Source: Rosellinia necatrix
Taxonomy: Eukaryota; Ascomycota; Sordariomycetes; Xylariales; Xylariaceae
Length of the DNA: 64,000 bases
Reading direction: 5' to 3'
Assembly (NCBI GenBank): GCA_021209875.1
Contig: JAGYVD010000007.1
Coordinates: forward strand, 186,001-250,000
This document shows, piece by piece, positions 32,551-45,600 of this stretch (its first letter is position 1; each line of letters begins with the position of its first letter). The translations under genes and the position numbers were made by a program. Below the pieces are notes generated by a model that saw only the letters and a list, made by a program, of their open reading frames with translations, made no database searches and was not told where the DNA came from.

Positions 32551-34694
32551 GGAGCATACATACACAGCAGGCGATAGTGGCGGTAAAGCGCAAGCGTCGG
32601 GATTTGGTGCAGATTTGATATGGATCAGATGCGGTCGGCAATCGTCGGCGGTCGGGAGATGGTAGTCGGGAGATGGTAGTCGGAAGATGGAGGGAAGGTC
32701 GCGATGATGGCAGGAGAGGTGGCGGTGATGATAGCCGGGCCGGACCGGTGCGGATGGGCAAAAGTTTTCCGTGCTTCCCTTCCTGCGCGGAAGAGCCGCG
32801 AAACAGAGAACGAGGCGATGTGAACGGAGTGGAGCGAGAGTAATGCAACAAAGAGGAAGAGGAAGAGGGGGAGGAGGAGGAATCAAGACGGAACAAGGGA
32901 GACACGACAAACAGCACTCCGGCACGCGCGCAGGAGCTACTAGTTATTAGTTATCCCTACTATTAGATAGTGTCTTGCTTCTTTAACTCCTGCCGCCGCT
33001 GCTGCTGCTGCTGCTGCGGATGCTGTTGATGGGGGGCGGCGGGTGAGGAGATCGATGCGTGTTGTTGGTCTCTCTCTCACGCAAAGGATGTCACTGGGAT
33101 GAAGGGTGGTGAACAATTACTTTTTGCCGTCACCGTTGAACGGATTGGGATTGCAGATTGCTGATTGATCAGACTGGCGCGATGCTGTGCCCCACTAAAA
33201 TCGACTTGGGAATGGTGCAAATTTGAGCCACAGCCGCCTCGAATGAGGCACCTAAACTACGTTACCTAATCACTCTCGGGCTTTCTTCCACCCTTCTTCC
33301 ATACACCAGCCACAGTGCCACATGCCACACTATTGATGATAGTTATGCCAAGTTTGGTCAACTTGATTGAGTAGGTGCCTTCTTGCCAAGTTACCTAACA
33401 TACCTACGTGCCTTCTTTCCCATGCAACCATCATCCACCATCATGCACCCAATAAACATTGACATGCAGGCAGCCACGATACTTGTAGTACGTACTTGTA
33501 GGTAGTTCACTTCCCGCTACATTAACTATTTCGTGCTTTATATTGGCTGCCTATCTGCACCATGCGAGCCGGCAAGCCTCATCAGCAAAGCACACCACCA
33601 TCCTTACATGGGCACTTGGGTTATCGACCAATATAAACTCAGTCTTTTCAGGCATTCCCCCACCACGAGTGGCAACCTGCCTAAGTACCTACTTAGGTAC
33701 CTGCCAATGTATATGCACAGCAGCCCCCTCCACCACACTCGCGAGCTGGAACGCGGGTTCCCTATGCTGCCGGGGCGGGTGGAGGTATTCCACCTGCCCT
33801 AAGTAGGTTACAAAAGTTCCCTAAGAACTAAGAGCCGGCTGGCGGAGGGAGTGGTAGGTCATGTACACTAACCAGATACACTACCTAAGTACCCGGGGTA
33901 GGTACCCAACCACTTATCTACTTTCTTTGGTTGCCTAAGGCAGCTGTCTCGTGGGTGGCAATCTGATAGTTAGGTGGGGGGTTGAACATGATAGGTACGG
34001 GTATCACCCATACAGTATGTACAGTAACCGCGTGGCGGCGCGAGACCAAGAAACCTGTCGGATACGGACTCAACTCTCTGTGTGCAAGCTATGGCTCCCC
34101 ACCTAATGCATGGAGGCGCCGAGAGGACCTCATGTTCTGTTCTCACATACAGCAAGTAACAGCACTACACAATACACACCTTGTATCTCATGAAGCCATC
34201 TTCATGCGATATCTCCAAGTATGAACGGAGTGTCTGAAGCAAAGGGCGTGACACAAAAAGGAAAAGGACCTTGCACGTCCCCCACCATGCACGATCACCG
34301 AGTATCTAACAGGCCGCCGAATGATTGGCTGAGTCGGTGTGACGGTTGGACTTTGTGACTTTGCGTCGTTGAAACCGGAATAACATATCAAGACATCATG
34401 GCGATCACTGATCCAGGCTGATCTAGATTAGATAGCATGTATAGTAGAACATTATTAGAACGAAAGGACGGTTGGCTAGGGGGGTGGGGTTGGTTCGCAG
34501 CTCCGCGTCCCCCCTAAAAGGCTATGTTATGTATGTGCAACAAAAGGGGATCATGAGGATCGTGAGGATCGTGAGGATTGTGAAGGATCGTGTTCTTGTT
34601 GGGATCCATAGAAATATAGATAATTATGTTCAAAACAATGTAGTAAGGTTAATTGGATCCGGGGTCACCACCCCACCGCGTTTTGTGTCCCGGC

Positions 34695-37047
34695 TCATTG
34701 GTCTACGGGCGAGGCCGCCTTCTTCACCCACACCTCGTCCACGGGATCGCCACTCCCTTCCACGCACTCCCATTCGCCGATGCCGTGTGATTCAGGCGCC
34801 CTCCGCAAGCCGCGGCCGCCCCCACCAACAATCAGGTTCCCGGGGCGATAGGTGTCGTCCTGTTTCATGCGCCGGATCACCGAGCCGTGGATGCGCGCCG
34901 TGTGGGGGATGTCGCGAGTCTCGCCCCCCGGGCAGCGGCCACCGGATGGGCTTCCACGATCCGTCCGGCTGCAAGTCCATCCGTCGGAAGGGGAGATATT
35001 CCATAAATTTCCAACTAAGAACAGGCGCCGTCCCAAGACCGGACGAGAACTCGAGCGAGTCGTGGATACGGGCGACGTGGGCCTTGTGCATCATCTCGTG
35101 GAACGGCTTCAGATGGCCCTCTACCCGCCCTCCGAAATCATGCACTTTGAAGTGGCCCCAGTTCTCTTGGACGCCACGGCCGTTTGGCGATGGCATCGAG
35201 CTCGGGTTTGACACATCGATGCGGATGTCAGGCACCCTCATGTCCTCATCGCGGTAGCCGTTGCCATGGCTGTTCCCGGTATCGGTCTGGACGTTGGCCT
35301 CCGCCAGCCCCATCTCGACCAGTTTTTCGGGATCGAAGTGCAGACCGGCCCTTCGGGCTTGCCTAATCATATACACCAAAGGAACGTGGCTAGCTGATTT
35401 GGAGCCGGGAAGAATCTCCCAGCCGCCACCAACATCGGCGTGTCCACCCCTGTCATATGTTAATACGCTGCGTTATAATGATACCCCCCCCACCATGATA
35501 GGATTATCCGAGACACTTCCCACGTCCTCTAAAAAGGGGCATCGTGCGGGTTGACTTACTGCGTCATCGTTAGCTAGGTTGCGGACGGCGTACCCGAGGA
35601 ATGCAGGTTAGGGGGGTGGCAAGAGAAATTGCTCAGTACATACCGCGAACCTAATTCTGTTGTTAGCTAGAGAAGATATTTTGGGGTTTGAGAAGCGACC
35701 ACGTACCATACTTCATCAATGTCCTGCTCTTCGTCGTCTGAGTCGTCGTCGTACAACAGCTGCGAGACCTCTGATCGAACATCGGGAGCTTGTCGGTGGG
35801 CCTCGGCGGTACTGTTAGTCGCCCTTGACGCGGATCGTGAGTGTCGTCTAAACTCTTGTTCCTCAGGTGGTGCAAGGGTGGTCCGTCGGCCGCGAGCTGC
35901 GCCGTCGCCCGAGACGGGTCCCGATACCGCCGGCCGTCGTGCGCGGTATTTCTCTCGAATGTCGTGAAGCATATTGTGGTGATGGTGTGCTTCTGGTTTC
36001 TTCTGGTACATAAGATCTTGCCGAAACTTGGCTCGCCGCTCGTCGATCGATACGCAATGCCGAATCACCTGGGTCTCATGTTGAGGTTATAGATCTACGG
36101 CTGTGACCGAGCCGACTTACCTTGGCGCTGCTTCTCGCCGTGTAAGGGAACTTGGAGCGTTGCATCCAGGCCGTCTCAAACCGCGGTACTGAGTTGACAG
36201 TGTCAAAGAGACCGAGAAACCGAATTCTCTTCACCGGGCGACTAAAGGTTTCACGGAATCCTTTCATGAACCGGTACATCTCGTGCCTTTTCTCGCGACC
36301 CTCCGGAGAATCATCGTGGTTCCGGCTTTGCCATTGTGAAAATGCCTTCCAGGCAAACACAACCATCTCCTCGTTGCCATGGGAAAGTAATCCGATATAA
36401 TCAAGCATCTCTGCCAAGAACCGGGCAACTAGGAGACAGATATTAGCGGTTACCGTCAAACACCAACACTTACGGGCCGTGGGAAATCTCCGCGGGGCAT
36501 GGACGAGATTGGGGACGGAGATACACATCCCTCATGCCCCCGGTCGTTTGCGGATGGTATGAGAGAAGTAATTGGCCATTGACATACTGTATGCGCCTCT
36601 GGAAAACCCGAAGAAGTAGATCTCATCTCCAGGGTTATAAAAACGCATGAGAAAGCGATAACCGCCCACCACATGCTGATCGAAGCTGGATCCAATGGCA
36701 GAATCCTTCGCCTTTAGATACCATGACTTAATGCGCGCTCCCACGCTCGTGTGCGATAGTGAAGTGGATACGACATATGTCCCGATACCCGGTTGGTAGT
36801 AATGATCTTGATGATGGTGGAATTAGTCGGGAAAAAATAATAATAAATAAAATAAAAATAAAAATAAAACCAGCCTGTGGCGGCACGGTAAAGACCTACA
36901 CTGATCGCCAGCTTCACGATCCAAACATCTGAAGATCTTCAGAATATTGCTATCACTGTCGTCGCCGCGGAATTTGTTACCTGTTCCGTCAAAGCATAAG
37001 ACAAGCTTGCGCGGGGGACGGTAATGCTGCTCGGGGTTGGGAGCCAT
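34695..37047 (-). CDS. DUF2235 (Tle1-type alpha/beta hydrolase) protein, with frame break(s)
   Basis: Exons 37047-36900, 36806-36588, 36428-36121, 36068-35707, 35650-35644 and 35449-34695. The exons read [37 protein letters not shown] (GxSxG nucleophile elbow), [47 protein letters not shown] and GHADVGGGW, in the family's order. DUF2235 proteins are alpha/beta hydrolases related to type VI phospholipase effectors; the fungal role is unknown. Two problems appear. The join between the 7-nt exon 5 and exon 6 is off by one base at a G4 run (35447-35450), unless a 14-nt microexon is used. A run of six G (34924-34929 on the + strand as C6) puts the tail out of frame; one G fewer would restore [23 protein letters not shown]. 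The start could also lie further upstream (an in-frame MNGFHL precedes). Sequencing error or early decay are both possible. Confidence 0.75.
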
Positions 37048-38141
37048 GATAGACGCCGCCGCCGGGGCAGGCTGGTAAGTGATGTTGGTCGACTCATGCG
37101 ACGCGGTGGTGCCTCGCGAGCCTGGCCGTCGCCCTCTGGGCGGTATGGGGATTAAGTGGAAGCCGTTCATGATTTGGATGCTGGTGGTGGCAAGGACGAG
37201 GCCGTCGTGGGCGATCAGCACGCGGAACTGGTGCTGTAGGTATTCTTAACCGTCGCACCTTGGTAGGAAGCTGGTCGCACCTGTCTAGAGCCACACACGC
37301 GGACCTCAAGGTGCCGAGCGGTGGCGGCTGGAACAAGTGCACTACATACATAAGTAGTAAGTATGCGACTAGATCCTGCCCATCATCTCTCGAACGGGGC
37401 CGCATCTGTGTCTGTCTAGCAGCATCTACACTAGCAGTGGACACCTGGACTCACCCGCCTCCCTGCCTCAGGCGAATGAGGAGACTCGCTCCTGGCCTGC
37501 CGTCACCGACGGACAGCCAGCCGAGTCGAGCAGTTACTGTGACTACCGTATGTACATCACCGGTGATTAGCTGGACGGATCCATGTCTCAAGACGCGCGG
37601 GGACGATCCGAAGAGCTCACTAGTGGGAAGTACACCACACTAGACGATGGGCCATCCTGGATAGCGCTGGCTGGCTGCCACTGCGCCGATATACCTAATG
37701 CAAGCATGAGTATACACCACTTATGTATGTGGATGTATGTGGATGTATGTGGAATGCATGTGGATATGTATGTGGAATGCATGCGTATAGTTAGTTATGT
37801 AACAGGGTACGACCGTGGCTACGCGGTGGGGATGATGGCGGCAGCTGTGGCATCCACGACTGCCTCTCGTGCTCGACGCGACTCCAACCCAACTCGCCGG
37901 CTGACTCGCTAACGGTCGTCGTGGCCAAGCCGGGGTCTGGTTCGTCAGGCACTGCAGATTTGGCAATAGTTCGATATCGCGAGAGGCTAGAATCCCCTCT
38001 CGCCTCCAACCGTCAGCACAGCTGCATAAGCAACAACCGTTGACCCTTCCGATCCGCGAGCTGTACACTACACTGTAGTAGTGTGTGTAAGTAGCCGCAT
38101 GTGTGAGTAGCACATGTGAGTACGGTATGTATGGATGTATA

Positions 38142-38172
<31 letters not shown>

Positions 38173-39096
38173 GTATGAATTACATGGAAGCACGCTATAC
38201 CGGCCCTTAGCGTAAGTGATTTCGGCACCCTTCACGTTGGCCCTGCACAAGTAGTGTAGTGTATCCGTTAGCGTGCTGATGCGGCGGTTATCATGGCAAC
38301 TTAGCGGCGCAGGGGGGGTGGGAAGGGGGGTTCAATCGCCCGTTCTAGCGAGCTGATGGACCCTAACTTTTACTGCTTTTGACGGCACATGTCAGATCCA
38401 GTTTAGCGCTCGGTGTTTTTACCTCGGTGGGACCCACCCTACTTTCTAAGTTGGGAAACTAAGCATTATATGTTTTATGTAAAGGTTATATCAGTATCTT
38501 GGGGGTACTTGTGCCGCGCTATGGAGAGAGAGAAACAGTTTTAAAAAACGGTTAACTAAGCTAGAAGCGCACCGTAAATTAGGTACGAAAGTATCTGGAG
38601 ATCTGTTGTGAGAATCACGATTCACTTTGATATGCCGTAGCACGCGCACCTTTGGCCTTGTTCAACTCCCTTCCCGGCGACCGATACAACGCATCGTATC
38701 CCGAAACCCGCCGAAAATACCACACATTAATTGTGACGAGGCATTCTGAAAAGCCGTTTGGTAGATCCGGGGTCTGTGAGTCACATTACTGTAAGGTATT
38801 AACTTTCAACTCAATAGGGGGCGAAAATTCAAAAGAGAATCGAGTTCAAGTTAAAAATAAAAATATATATATATAAATAGAAACTGTCGGAAGGTTATCG
38901 TCATGAGGAATCAACTTTCAACTATTGGGCTGAACGTTTGATATCTTTTATCCCATATCACATCGAGTTTTGTATTGGCCAAATTGTTGACCACGACTGA
39001 CAGCCCCGATCCTTCACCTCGGAGCCTAACTTGTTTGAAGATATTAATTATATTGGAGCATCGACATCCGTGTAGCGTAGCAGACTAGCTTAAATC
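37048..39096. other. Intergenic, no gene seen
   Basis: Contains a (TGTATGTGGA)n-like repeat at about 37722-37790 and an (ACAT)n run with palindromic flank at about 38137-38176. An AT-rich stretch fills about 38450-39090, with an ATATATATATA run near 38863. No ORF has domain support. Confidence 0.6.
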
Positions 39097-40186
39097 ATGC
39101 ATTCTAGAATGGTTCGCAAGAACATGCTACCCAGTGCCTCGAAAAACGGAGTGGAGATCTTGCGAGAAGCTCTTGGTCTGACTACGCATTCGCTAGGCCC
39201 TAATACGTGGGCCGGTTCGATACTTATCTCTATCGATTTTGAAATTACCGGAAATATTAGAAGTGGTTTTGCTAGCAACGACAATTGCCAAGTCGGTCTT
39301 GCCACGCTAGATACGGGAGATCTTCAAAAAGGACTATTCGCCTAAAGATCTAATCACGACATACAACTTTATTACGGGATCTAACAATTACCAAAATATG
39401 GCTTTCGGGAAGTTCCTCTTCGGGGAGTCATCGGTTGTGCAGCGTATGGACCTCCTCGAAAATATTCAATTTATTATATTGCAAAACCGTCGTGTTATTA
39501 TTATTGGCCACGCAGTAGACAATGAAATTCTATTGCTAGATTGCCTCGGCTTTACGTTTCCGAAGTCAATCTCCGTCATCGTCGACACACGTCTTGTGAC
39601 AATGGAGGTTTTTTAGGCCCAGGGTCAGCTCCCTTCGGGCTCTGTTACGCCATGTTCTGTCAGTTTAGGAATCACGGAGTGAATAGATAGGCATGTTCTA
39701 GGCCGTAGGGAGGGTGTGGCGGTTGTATTTAGGGCTCAATAGGGTTAACAATTGATTCCTGAACCCTTCAAGACCCAAGGGGGTCCCGAAGGTCCTTATA
39801 TACACCCATTTCCAGTACTAGAACCACCCTAGGTGTCGGGTGGTAGCTAGCAGGGTCATTATTGGACCTGACATGTTCATTGTCTGTACGGTAGCCTACA
39901 CTCTGGCGGCAACGATGCATGCTTTACCCTGAGAGCTTCTATACTCTTAGCCTTATCCGGCCGGGGGTGCGAAAATATTGATGCTACTGCTTCGGACTAT
40001 CTACAGCAACTTTCGACTGGCCCCATTCCTTGTCTGATACGCCATGATTGCGAAGCGGTTACCACAGCCAGAATGAAGGAGCGTAAGCCGCAGGAGCCTC
40101 GGGCAGAGACCGAGAAACAACAGGATCGGGTTCGTATGGAACGGGCGTCGAAGAGGGCAGAATATGAACAGACGAGGCTCCTGTAG
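39097..40186 (+). pseudogene. Broken Gfd2/YDR514C-like (RNase H-fold) gene
   Basis: Pieces of one protein lie in order but in different frames. The first is 39097-39345: GVEILREALGL, then ILISIDFEITGN (DxE, motif I of a DEDD-type fold) and QVGLATLDTGDL. A +1 shift at about 39340-39344 follows, then PKDLITTYNF and FGKFLFGES, then the ORF to 39616 with IIIGHAVDNEILLLDCLGF and VIVDT. After about 280 nt of unrelated sequence comes LHSGGNDACFTLRASILLALSG (about 39890-39955) and a charged C-terminal helix ending at 40186. The order matches the C-terminal domain of fungal Gfd2/YDR514C-like proteins as I recall them. A frameshift plus an interrupting segment that resembles a repeat at 48.2 kb suggests a dead gene; unusual splicing is the alternative for the insert but not for the shift. 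Confidence 0.6.
39726..39850. repeat. Dispersed repeat copy A (inside the Gfd2-like pseudogene)
   Basis: Shares ordered blocks with 48232-48350: TAGGGCTCAAT (39730-39740), TTGATTCCTG (39752-39761) and a TCCTnATATACA block about 45 nt later. It sits in the segment that interrupts the Gfd2-like pseudogene. Element ends were not found. Confidence 0.5.
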
Positions 40187-42676
40187 TAGCGAGTGTGCCA
40201 TAATTTGTATATTTACGAGCTCATGGTAAATGAGAAACCTGTCCTTGTATGTGTATCTGGAAGTCTGAAAGGGGCACGTATGTATATATATTCATACAGA
40301 GCTACCTGGCACAAATGCTGTCCCTCTCGGCTCAACATACGGTGTCCTCGACCTTTTTATGTATCTAACGTTACTTTATACGTATGACGGCGCGCATGGC
40401 TATTGGTGGAATAGGGGGGCTTACTTAGGATGCCTTCCTCTTGTTCGGGGTGATGGCCGGGTCAGTGATCTGCGGTACGGTTTTAGAGGCTGCAAGATGA
40501 GCCGCGTAATGCATCGAGACCAAACGACGTTGACTGGCTAAATAGGGACCGGCTTTAACCTGATTGTCTAGGAAATGTGGTCGCTAACACAAATGCTACA
40601 TCGACGGCGATGGAGTTGGCAGCAAGCCCACGAAACCGTTTTATAAACCGTTGCTACTTGTCTGTTATCGGTATTGATTTGAGTTATGCACATAGGTAGT
40701 GCACACTAAATAGGGCTGGGTGTAGACAAGAGTCAGCTCGGACCACTAGAAGGACGCCATGGTGGCTCAGGTTGGCATTCCGTTTAGGTACATGATGGTG
40801 AAGCGATATGCCGTGGGTGCCAGAGGCACACGCCCGCCCGTCATACCGAGTGCGGTAAGTCGTCGAAAGTTCTCTCTGGGCAACCAGCTCCAGGGCCCGC
40901 CAAGATATGCGGGACGGTCCTCAGCTCTAAACTATGTACCGTAGTAATGGCACATCTTTTATGGGGTTGGCAGGTGAAGCTATCCCGATTGGACGTGGCC
41001 CCCGGCTACGGCTGTGTCGATCAATGCCCATCGGGCAAGGTCTCGGGCGTCGATATGCCAGTGGAATTATTACCGACTACCGGCCCAGTGGGTGCCCCCC
41101 AAAGACTTTTGACTCTGGCACACATGCACTATTAGTAGTACATACAAACACGACCTACCTATCTATTACCTATCGCTTAATAACGCTATCATCTTGTGTT
41201 CTTTATATTGAATTCACCCCGAAGCTCTAGTGAAGGTGTTCTTTCTTGTGATGACATTATACATGATTTAGGTTTTTTTTTTTTTTTACGTCACTAGTAC
41301 ATCTCTTAGAAATAGGCTGAACAGACTTGTGCTGAGCTATGGGTGTGTCAAAATTTTCTCAGGTGTCTAGTTGCCAATCTCGTGATAGTGTTCGTCCCTA
41401 AGCAGGCGAGCAGGGGTAGTAGTTTAGTTTTGAGTGGAGTCTGGCGCCAGGGTCTATCGTCATTTGTTCTGGACTTATTAATGGGTGTCCCTGAGTGGCT
41501 GGAGAATATACTGTAATATACTTTTCTTTTTTCAGCTGCCCACCGGCCAATTCTTGTCGCCCCTACGGGTGAGACTATTCCGAAAGCAGACGCCATGCTT
41601 TGATAGCTCAGGAAGCTTTGGAATACTTTCTCCGTAATACACTGCCATGTCGCGCCGGATAGGCGAATGAATGCCGATCAGGGGAGATTAAACGATACCG
41701 TGTGCAAGTGCAAGCCTCCATGTCTTGAACTCAACTCGACTGACAGACATGGAGTAGCACTTGTAGTGTACACGGTTGGGTTGAGGATGGGACGAGCGAG
41801 GAGATGGTAGCCGACGGGTTGTTCAGCCCGTGTCCAATATGGGGGGCGGGGTATGCTTCTCGTGTGCAACCACGACCAGGGATCGATCAGTGTTGGGTGG
41901 TAGGAGTGGCATGAATGGTAGGAGCAGGAGCGGTATGTGTGGTATGAATGGCATGATAGACTGTAGTGTATCACGGCAGCCGCAGTCTTGCCCGCAGGCC
42001 CTTCCCACGTCGCTCCGTCGACACTACCTGCCACTCCGTTTGTCACCGCTTGACGACGGACCTCCTGTGCAGGAAGCGCTAGTCCAATCTACGCTGCCTA
42101 CATACTGCCACATACACTACTCCTACATACACACACTACTGCTTGGTATGTATGGTACATGCGCAGGAGACGGTACACGATGGTACCGCGACCCGCCAGC
42201 TCAAATACCGTGTTGGAAAGCAGATGAAGCCCCCCGCCGATGATGTTATGCCCGCCCACCTGCGAGCCCGTCGCGTAGATCAAGACACTAGGGCGGGCGT
42301 CTTGCGTCTGGATTGGAGCCTTCCGGAAAACTTTGCATTGGCATTGTGCACTAGCGCTCTCCGTCTGGCCCCGGGCGGCGGACTCCAGCATGGCGCCGAC
42401 ATGGGCCTCATCAGAAGCCCATGCAACCGTGTCACAGGTCTCGACGACTAGTGGCCCTGGACTCATGTCTCGCGTTCGCGTGGATCGTGATTGGCAAGTG
42501 GCCAGGGAGCCCTCCGGATTGGAGCATGGCGCTGATCGTCGGCCGCTGGGGAGGGAGTGTTTATAACCCAAATCGCGTCACCGAGCTTTGGACGGTTTTG
42601 TCTCTTGAAAATATATTTTCATTTTTGATACCATCTCGTCCTTTCCTTTCTCCATTGATACCCTAATATAATCGAG
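40187..42676. other. Intergenic, no gene seen
   Basis: Mixed composition. A 15-nt T run lies near 41273-41287 and (GGTAGGAGC/GGTATGAATGGCATGA) short repeats lie at about 41900-41958. The Ppo leader (AT-rich, about 42590-42676) closes the stretch. Overlapping ORFs of up to 157 codons at 42.1-42.6 kb on both strands have no recognisable content. Confidence 0.55.
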
Positions 42677-45600
42677 ATGGCGAGTGAAAAGACCAATGGC
42701 GCCCATGCGGCGACGAATGGGGCCGGATCCCAGGCCGCGGCTGGCTCGTCGCCCGTAGTCTTCGGCGTCGGCCCTCCGTTCAAGGGACAGCCCGAGAAGC
42801 CCCCCAAGGCCAACCGCGAAGGCATCACCAGGGCCTTCGCGCAGCTTGCCCAGTGGGCTCACGCCGCCGAGGGCCCCTTCCCGACCCAGACCGGACATGG
42901 GACCTTCTCGGTCGGCAAGAAGGTGACTCTGAAGCAAGACTTGAAGGCGCTGACCAAGAAAGGTATGAGCTGTCTGTTGTCTGTTTCGCCGCGTAGCATG
43001 TGTGCTGACCCGGGATAGATGTGAAAACGATCGTGACGATAGTCAAGTCTGCGCTCAAGGGTGAGCAGCTCATCGATGACAAGACCATGATTATGGAGCA
43101 TACCATTCGCCTGGTAGCAGGATTACCCCATGGCTCACGACTACGCGCTGAACTTACCAACAACTTCATCAATGAGCTCTGGAATACCCTGGACCATCCC
43201 CCGCTACTTTATATGGGCGACAAGCACCAATACCGCCAAGCCGATGGATCTTGGAATAACCCCATGAATCCCATGCTGGGCGCCGCTGGCTCCAACTATG
43301 CGAGGAGCTGTCGACCCAGCGTGGCCGTAGGCGCCTTGCCAGATCCCGAGCTTATCTTTGAAACGATCATGAAGCGGACAAACTACCGCAAGCACCCTAA
43401 CAATGTCTCGTCGGTATTGTGGTACTGGGCCGATATCGTTATCCATGATCTCTTTTGGACCGATCAGCGGGACATCAACAAGAACAAGACTTCATCGTTC
43501 CTCGACCTGTCCCCACTCTACGGTAGTAACCAGGAGATGCAGGACTCGGTTCGTACGTTCAAGGATGGTCTGATGAAGCCCGATACGTACGCCGACAAGC
43601 GACTCCTCGGACAGCCCCCGGGAGTGAGCGTCATCCTGATCATGTTCAATCGATTCCATAACTACATCGCCACCAATTTGGCCGCCATCAATGAAGCAGG
43701 TCGCTTCACCCCTCCATCGCCGGCTCTGAGCGGGGAGCAGGCCGCGGCCGCCTGGAAGAAATACGACAATGACCTCTTCCAGACCGCCCGCCTGATCACT
43801 TCGGGTCTCTACATCAACATCACGCTGGTCGACTATGTGAGGAACATCGTCAACCTGAACCGAAGCAACACCACTTGGACTCTCGATCCCCGTGCTGAGA
43901 TGGGCAAGGATGCTGGTACTTTTGCTGGAGTGGAGCGAGGTACTGGCAGCATGGTGTCGGCCGAGTTCAACCTTTGCTACAGGTGAGTTCCCTTTGAATC
44001 TTCCGTGCTAGGCTTCTGTGAACTAACTTCCGTGAAGATGGCACTCGTGTATCTCTGCCAAAGATGACCAGTGGATTAAAGATTTCTACGCCACCATCTT
44101 CGAGGATAAGGATCCCCTAACGCTCACCCTCCAGGATATGGGCATGGGCTTCGCTAAGTTCGACAGGGGCATCCCGCAAGACCCGGCCGAGCGAGTGTTT
44201 GGCGGCTTCAAGCGCGGCGCAGATGGCAAATTCTCCGATGATGACCTTGTTGGTTGCATTTCCGATGCGATCGAAGATGTCGCAGGTGCCTTCGGCAGCC
44301 GTAATGTACCCCAGGCCCTCAAGCCCGTCGAAATCATGGGCATATTGCAGGGCAGGAAGTGGAACGTGGCTGGCCTGAACGAATTCCGAAAGCATTTCGG
44401 CCTCAAGCCTTGGGAGACCTTCGAGGACATCAACTCGGATCCTGAGATCTCGGGCGCCTTGAGACATTTATACGGCCACCCCGACTTTGTTGAGCTTTAC
44501 CCCGGTCTCGTGGCTGAGGAAGCTAAAGCGCCCATGGCACCTGGTGTCGGTATCGCGGTAAGTGACTCTTGATCGGCATCGCTTTGACTGGCGAACGTCT
44601 TACTGATGCTATGATACAGCCCACATACACCATCTCCCGTGTCATTCTCTCCGATGCCGTGTGCCTGACCCGTGGCGATCGATTCTACACGACCGACTAC
44701 AACCCTAGATCTCTCACTTCCTGGGGATTCAACGAGGTCGCATACGATCTCAATATGAACCAGGGTTGCGTCTTCTACAAGCTGTTCATCCGAGCATTCC
44801 CCAACCACTTCAAGCGAAACTCGGCATATGCGCACTACCCGATGTGCGGTAAGTTATGACTATCCTGGCGCTTCAGACTGGCGAGGCTAACGTGAGACAT
44901 AGTGCCTGGTGAGACGGAGAAGATTCTGACGAACCTCGGCCGGGTCCAAGATTTCAACTTCGAGCGGCCGACCCGCCAAGTCCAGCCCGTCAAAGTGACG
45001 ACCTGCGGCGGAGCCAAGTACATGCTCGACAACCCGGACAAGTTCAAGGTCAACTGGGAGCAGAACCTCGCGGAGCTAATGGGCTCCAGCTTCCCCAAGC
45101 CCTCGGTCTCCGGCGACTCTGCCTTCCACTTCGGCAAGCAGGACTGCGTGCACGACCAGCTCTACCGGGGCGAGTGGACCAGCCACCTGAAAGCCTTCTA
45201 CTCGCAGACGGCCGACCGGCTCGTGCAGGAGAAGTCGTACAAGCTCGCGGGCGCCAACTTCATCGACGTCGTCAAGGACGTCGGGCACGCGGCGCCCGTG
45301 CACTTCGCGGCGCGCACCTTTGGCCTTCCCCTGAAGACCAAGGAGAACCCGAAGGGCGTGTACACGGAGCAGGAGCTCTACGCCGTCCTGGCCCTGCTCT
45401 TCATGTGCACCTTCTACGAGGTTGACCCCGTCAAGTCCTTCCCGATGCGCCAGACCGCCAAGACCATGGCCGGCCAGCTCGGCCAGCTGTTAGAGGCCCA
45501 CGTCAAGTCCGTCAACGGCTTCAACTTGTTCGCTGCGAAGCCCAAGCCGGGCGACCTCGCCGCCTACGGCGCCACCCTGGTCAAGGGCCTCGCCAAGCAG

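Larger units (their letters stand above)
32279..34694. other. Intergenic, RPB2 upstream side
   Basis: No credible gene. It holds two related inverted repeats just upstream of RPB2 (listed separately), a (CTG)n run at about 32998-33018, and several CCTA/GGTA blocks at about 33240-33265, 33395-33410, 33675-33712 and 33880-33905. A run of four (AGGATCGTG)-like 9-mers lies at about 34553-34592. Confidence 0.6.

Noticed and set aside
35530..35600. 14-nt microexon (CTAACGATGACGCA) in the DUF2235 gene
   Set aside because: It would repair the phase, but it overlaps a likely branch site and inserts LTMTQ between the conserved WFA and [10 protein letters not shown]; kept only as an alternative in the frameshift finding.
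42098..42571. 157-codon - strand ORF upstream of the Ppo gene
   Set aside because: Cys/Ser-rich with no known motif, and overlapped by similar-sized ORFs on the + strand; most likely chance.
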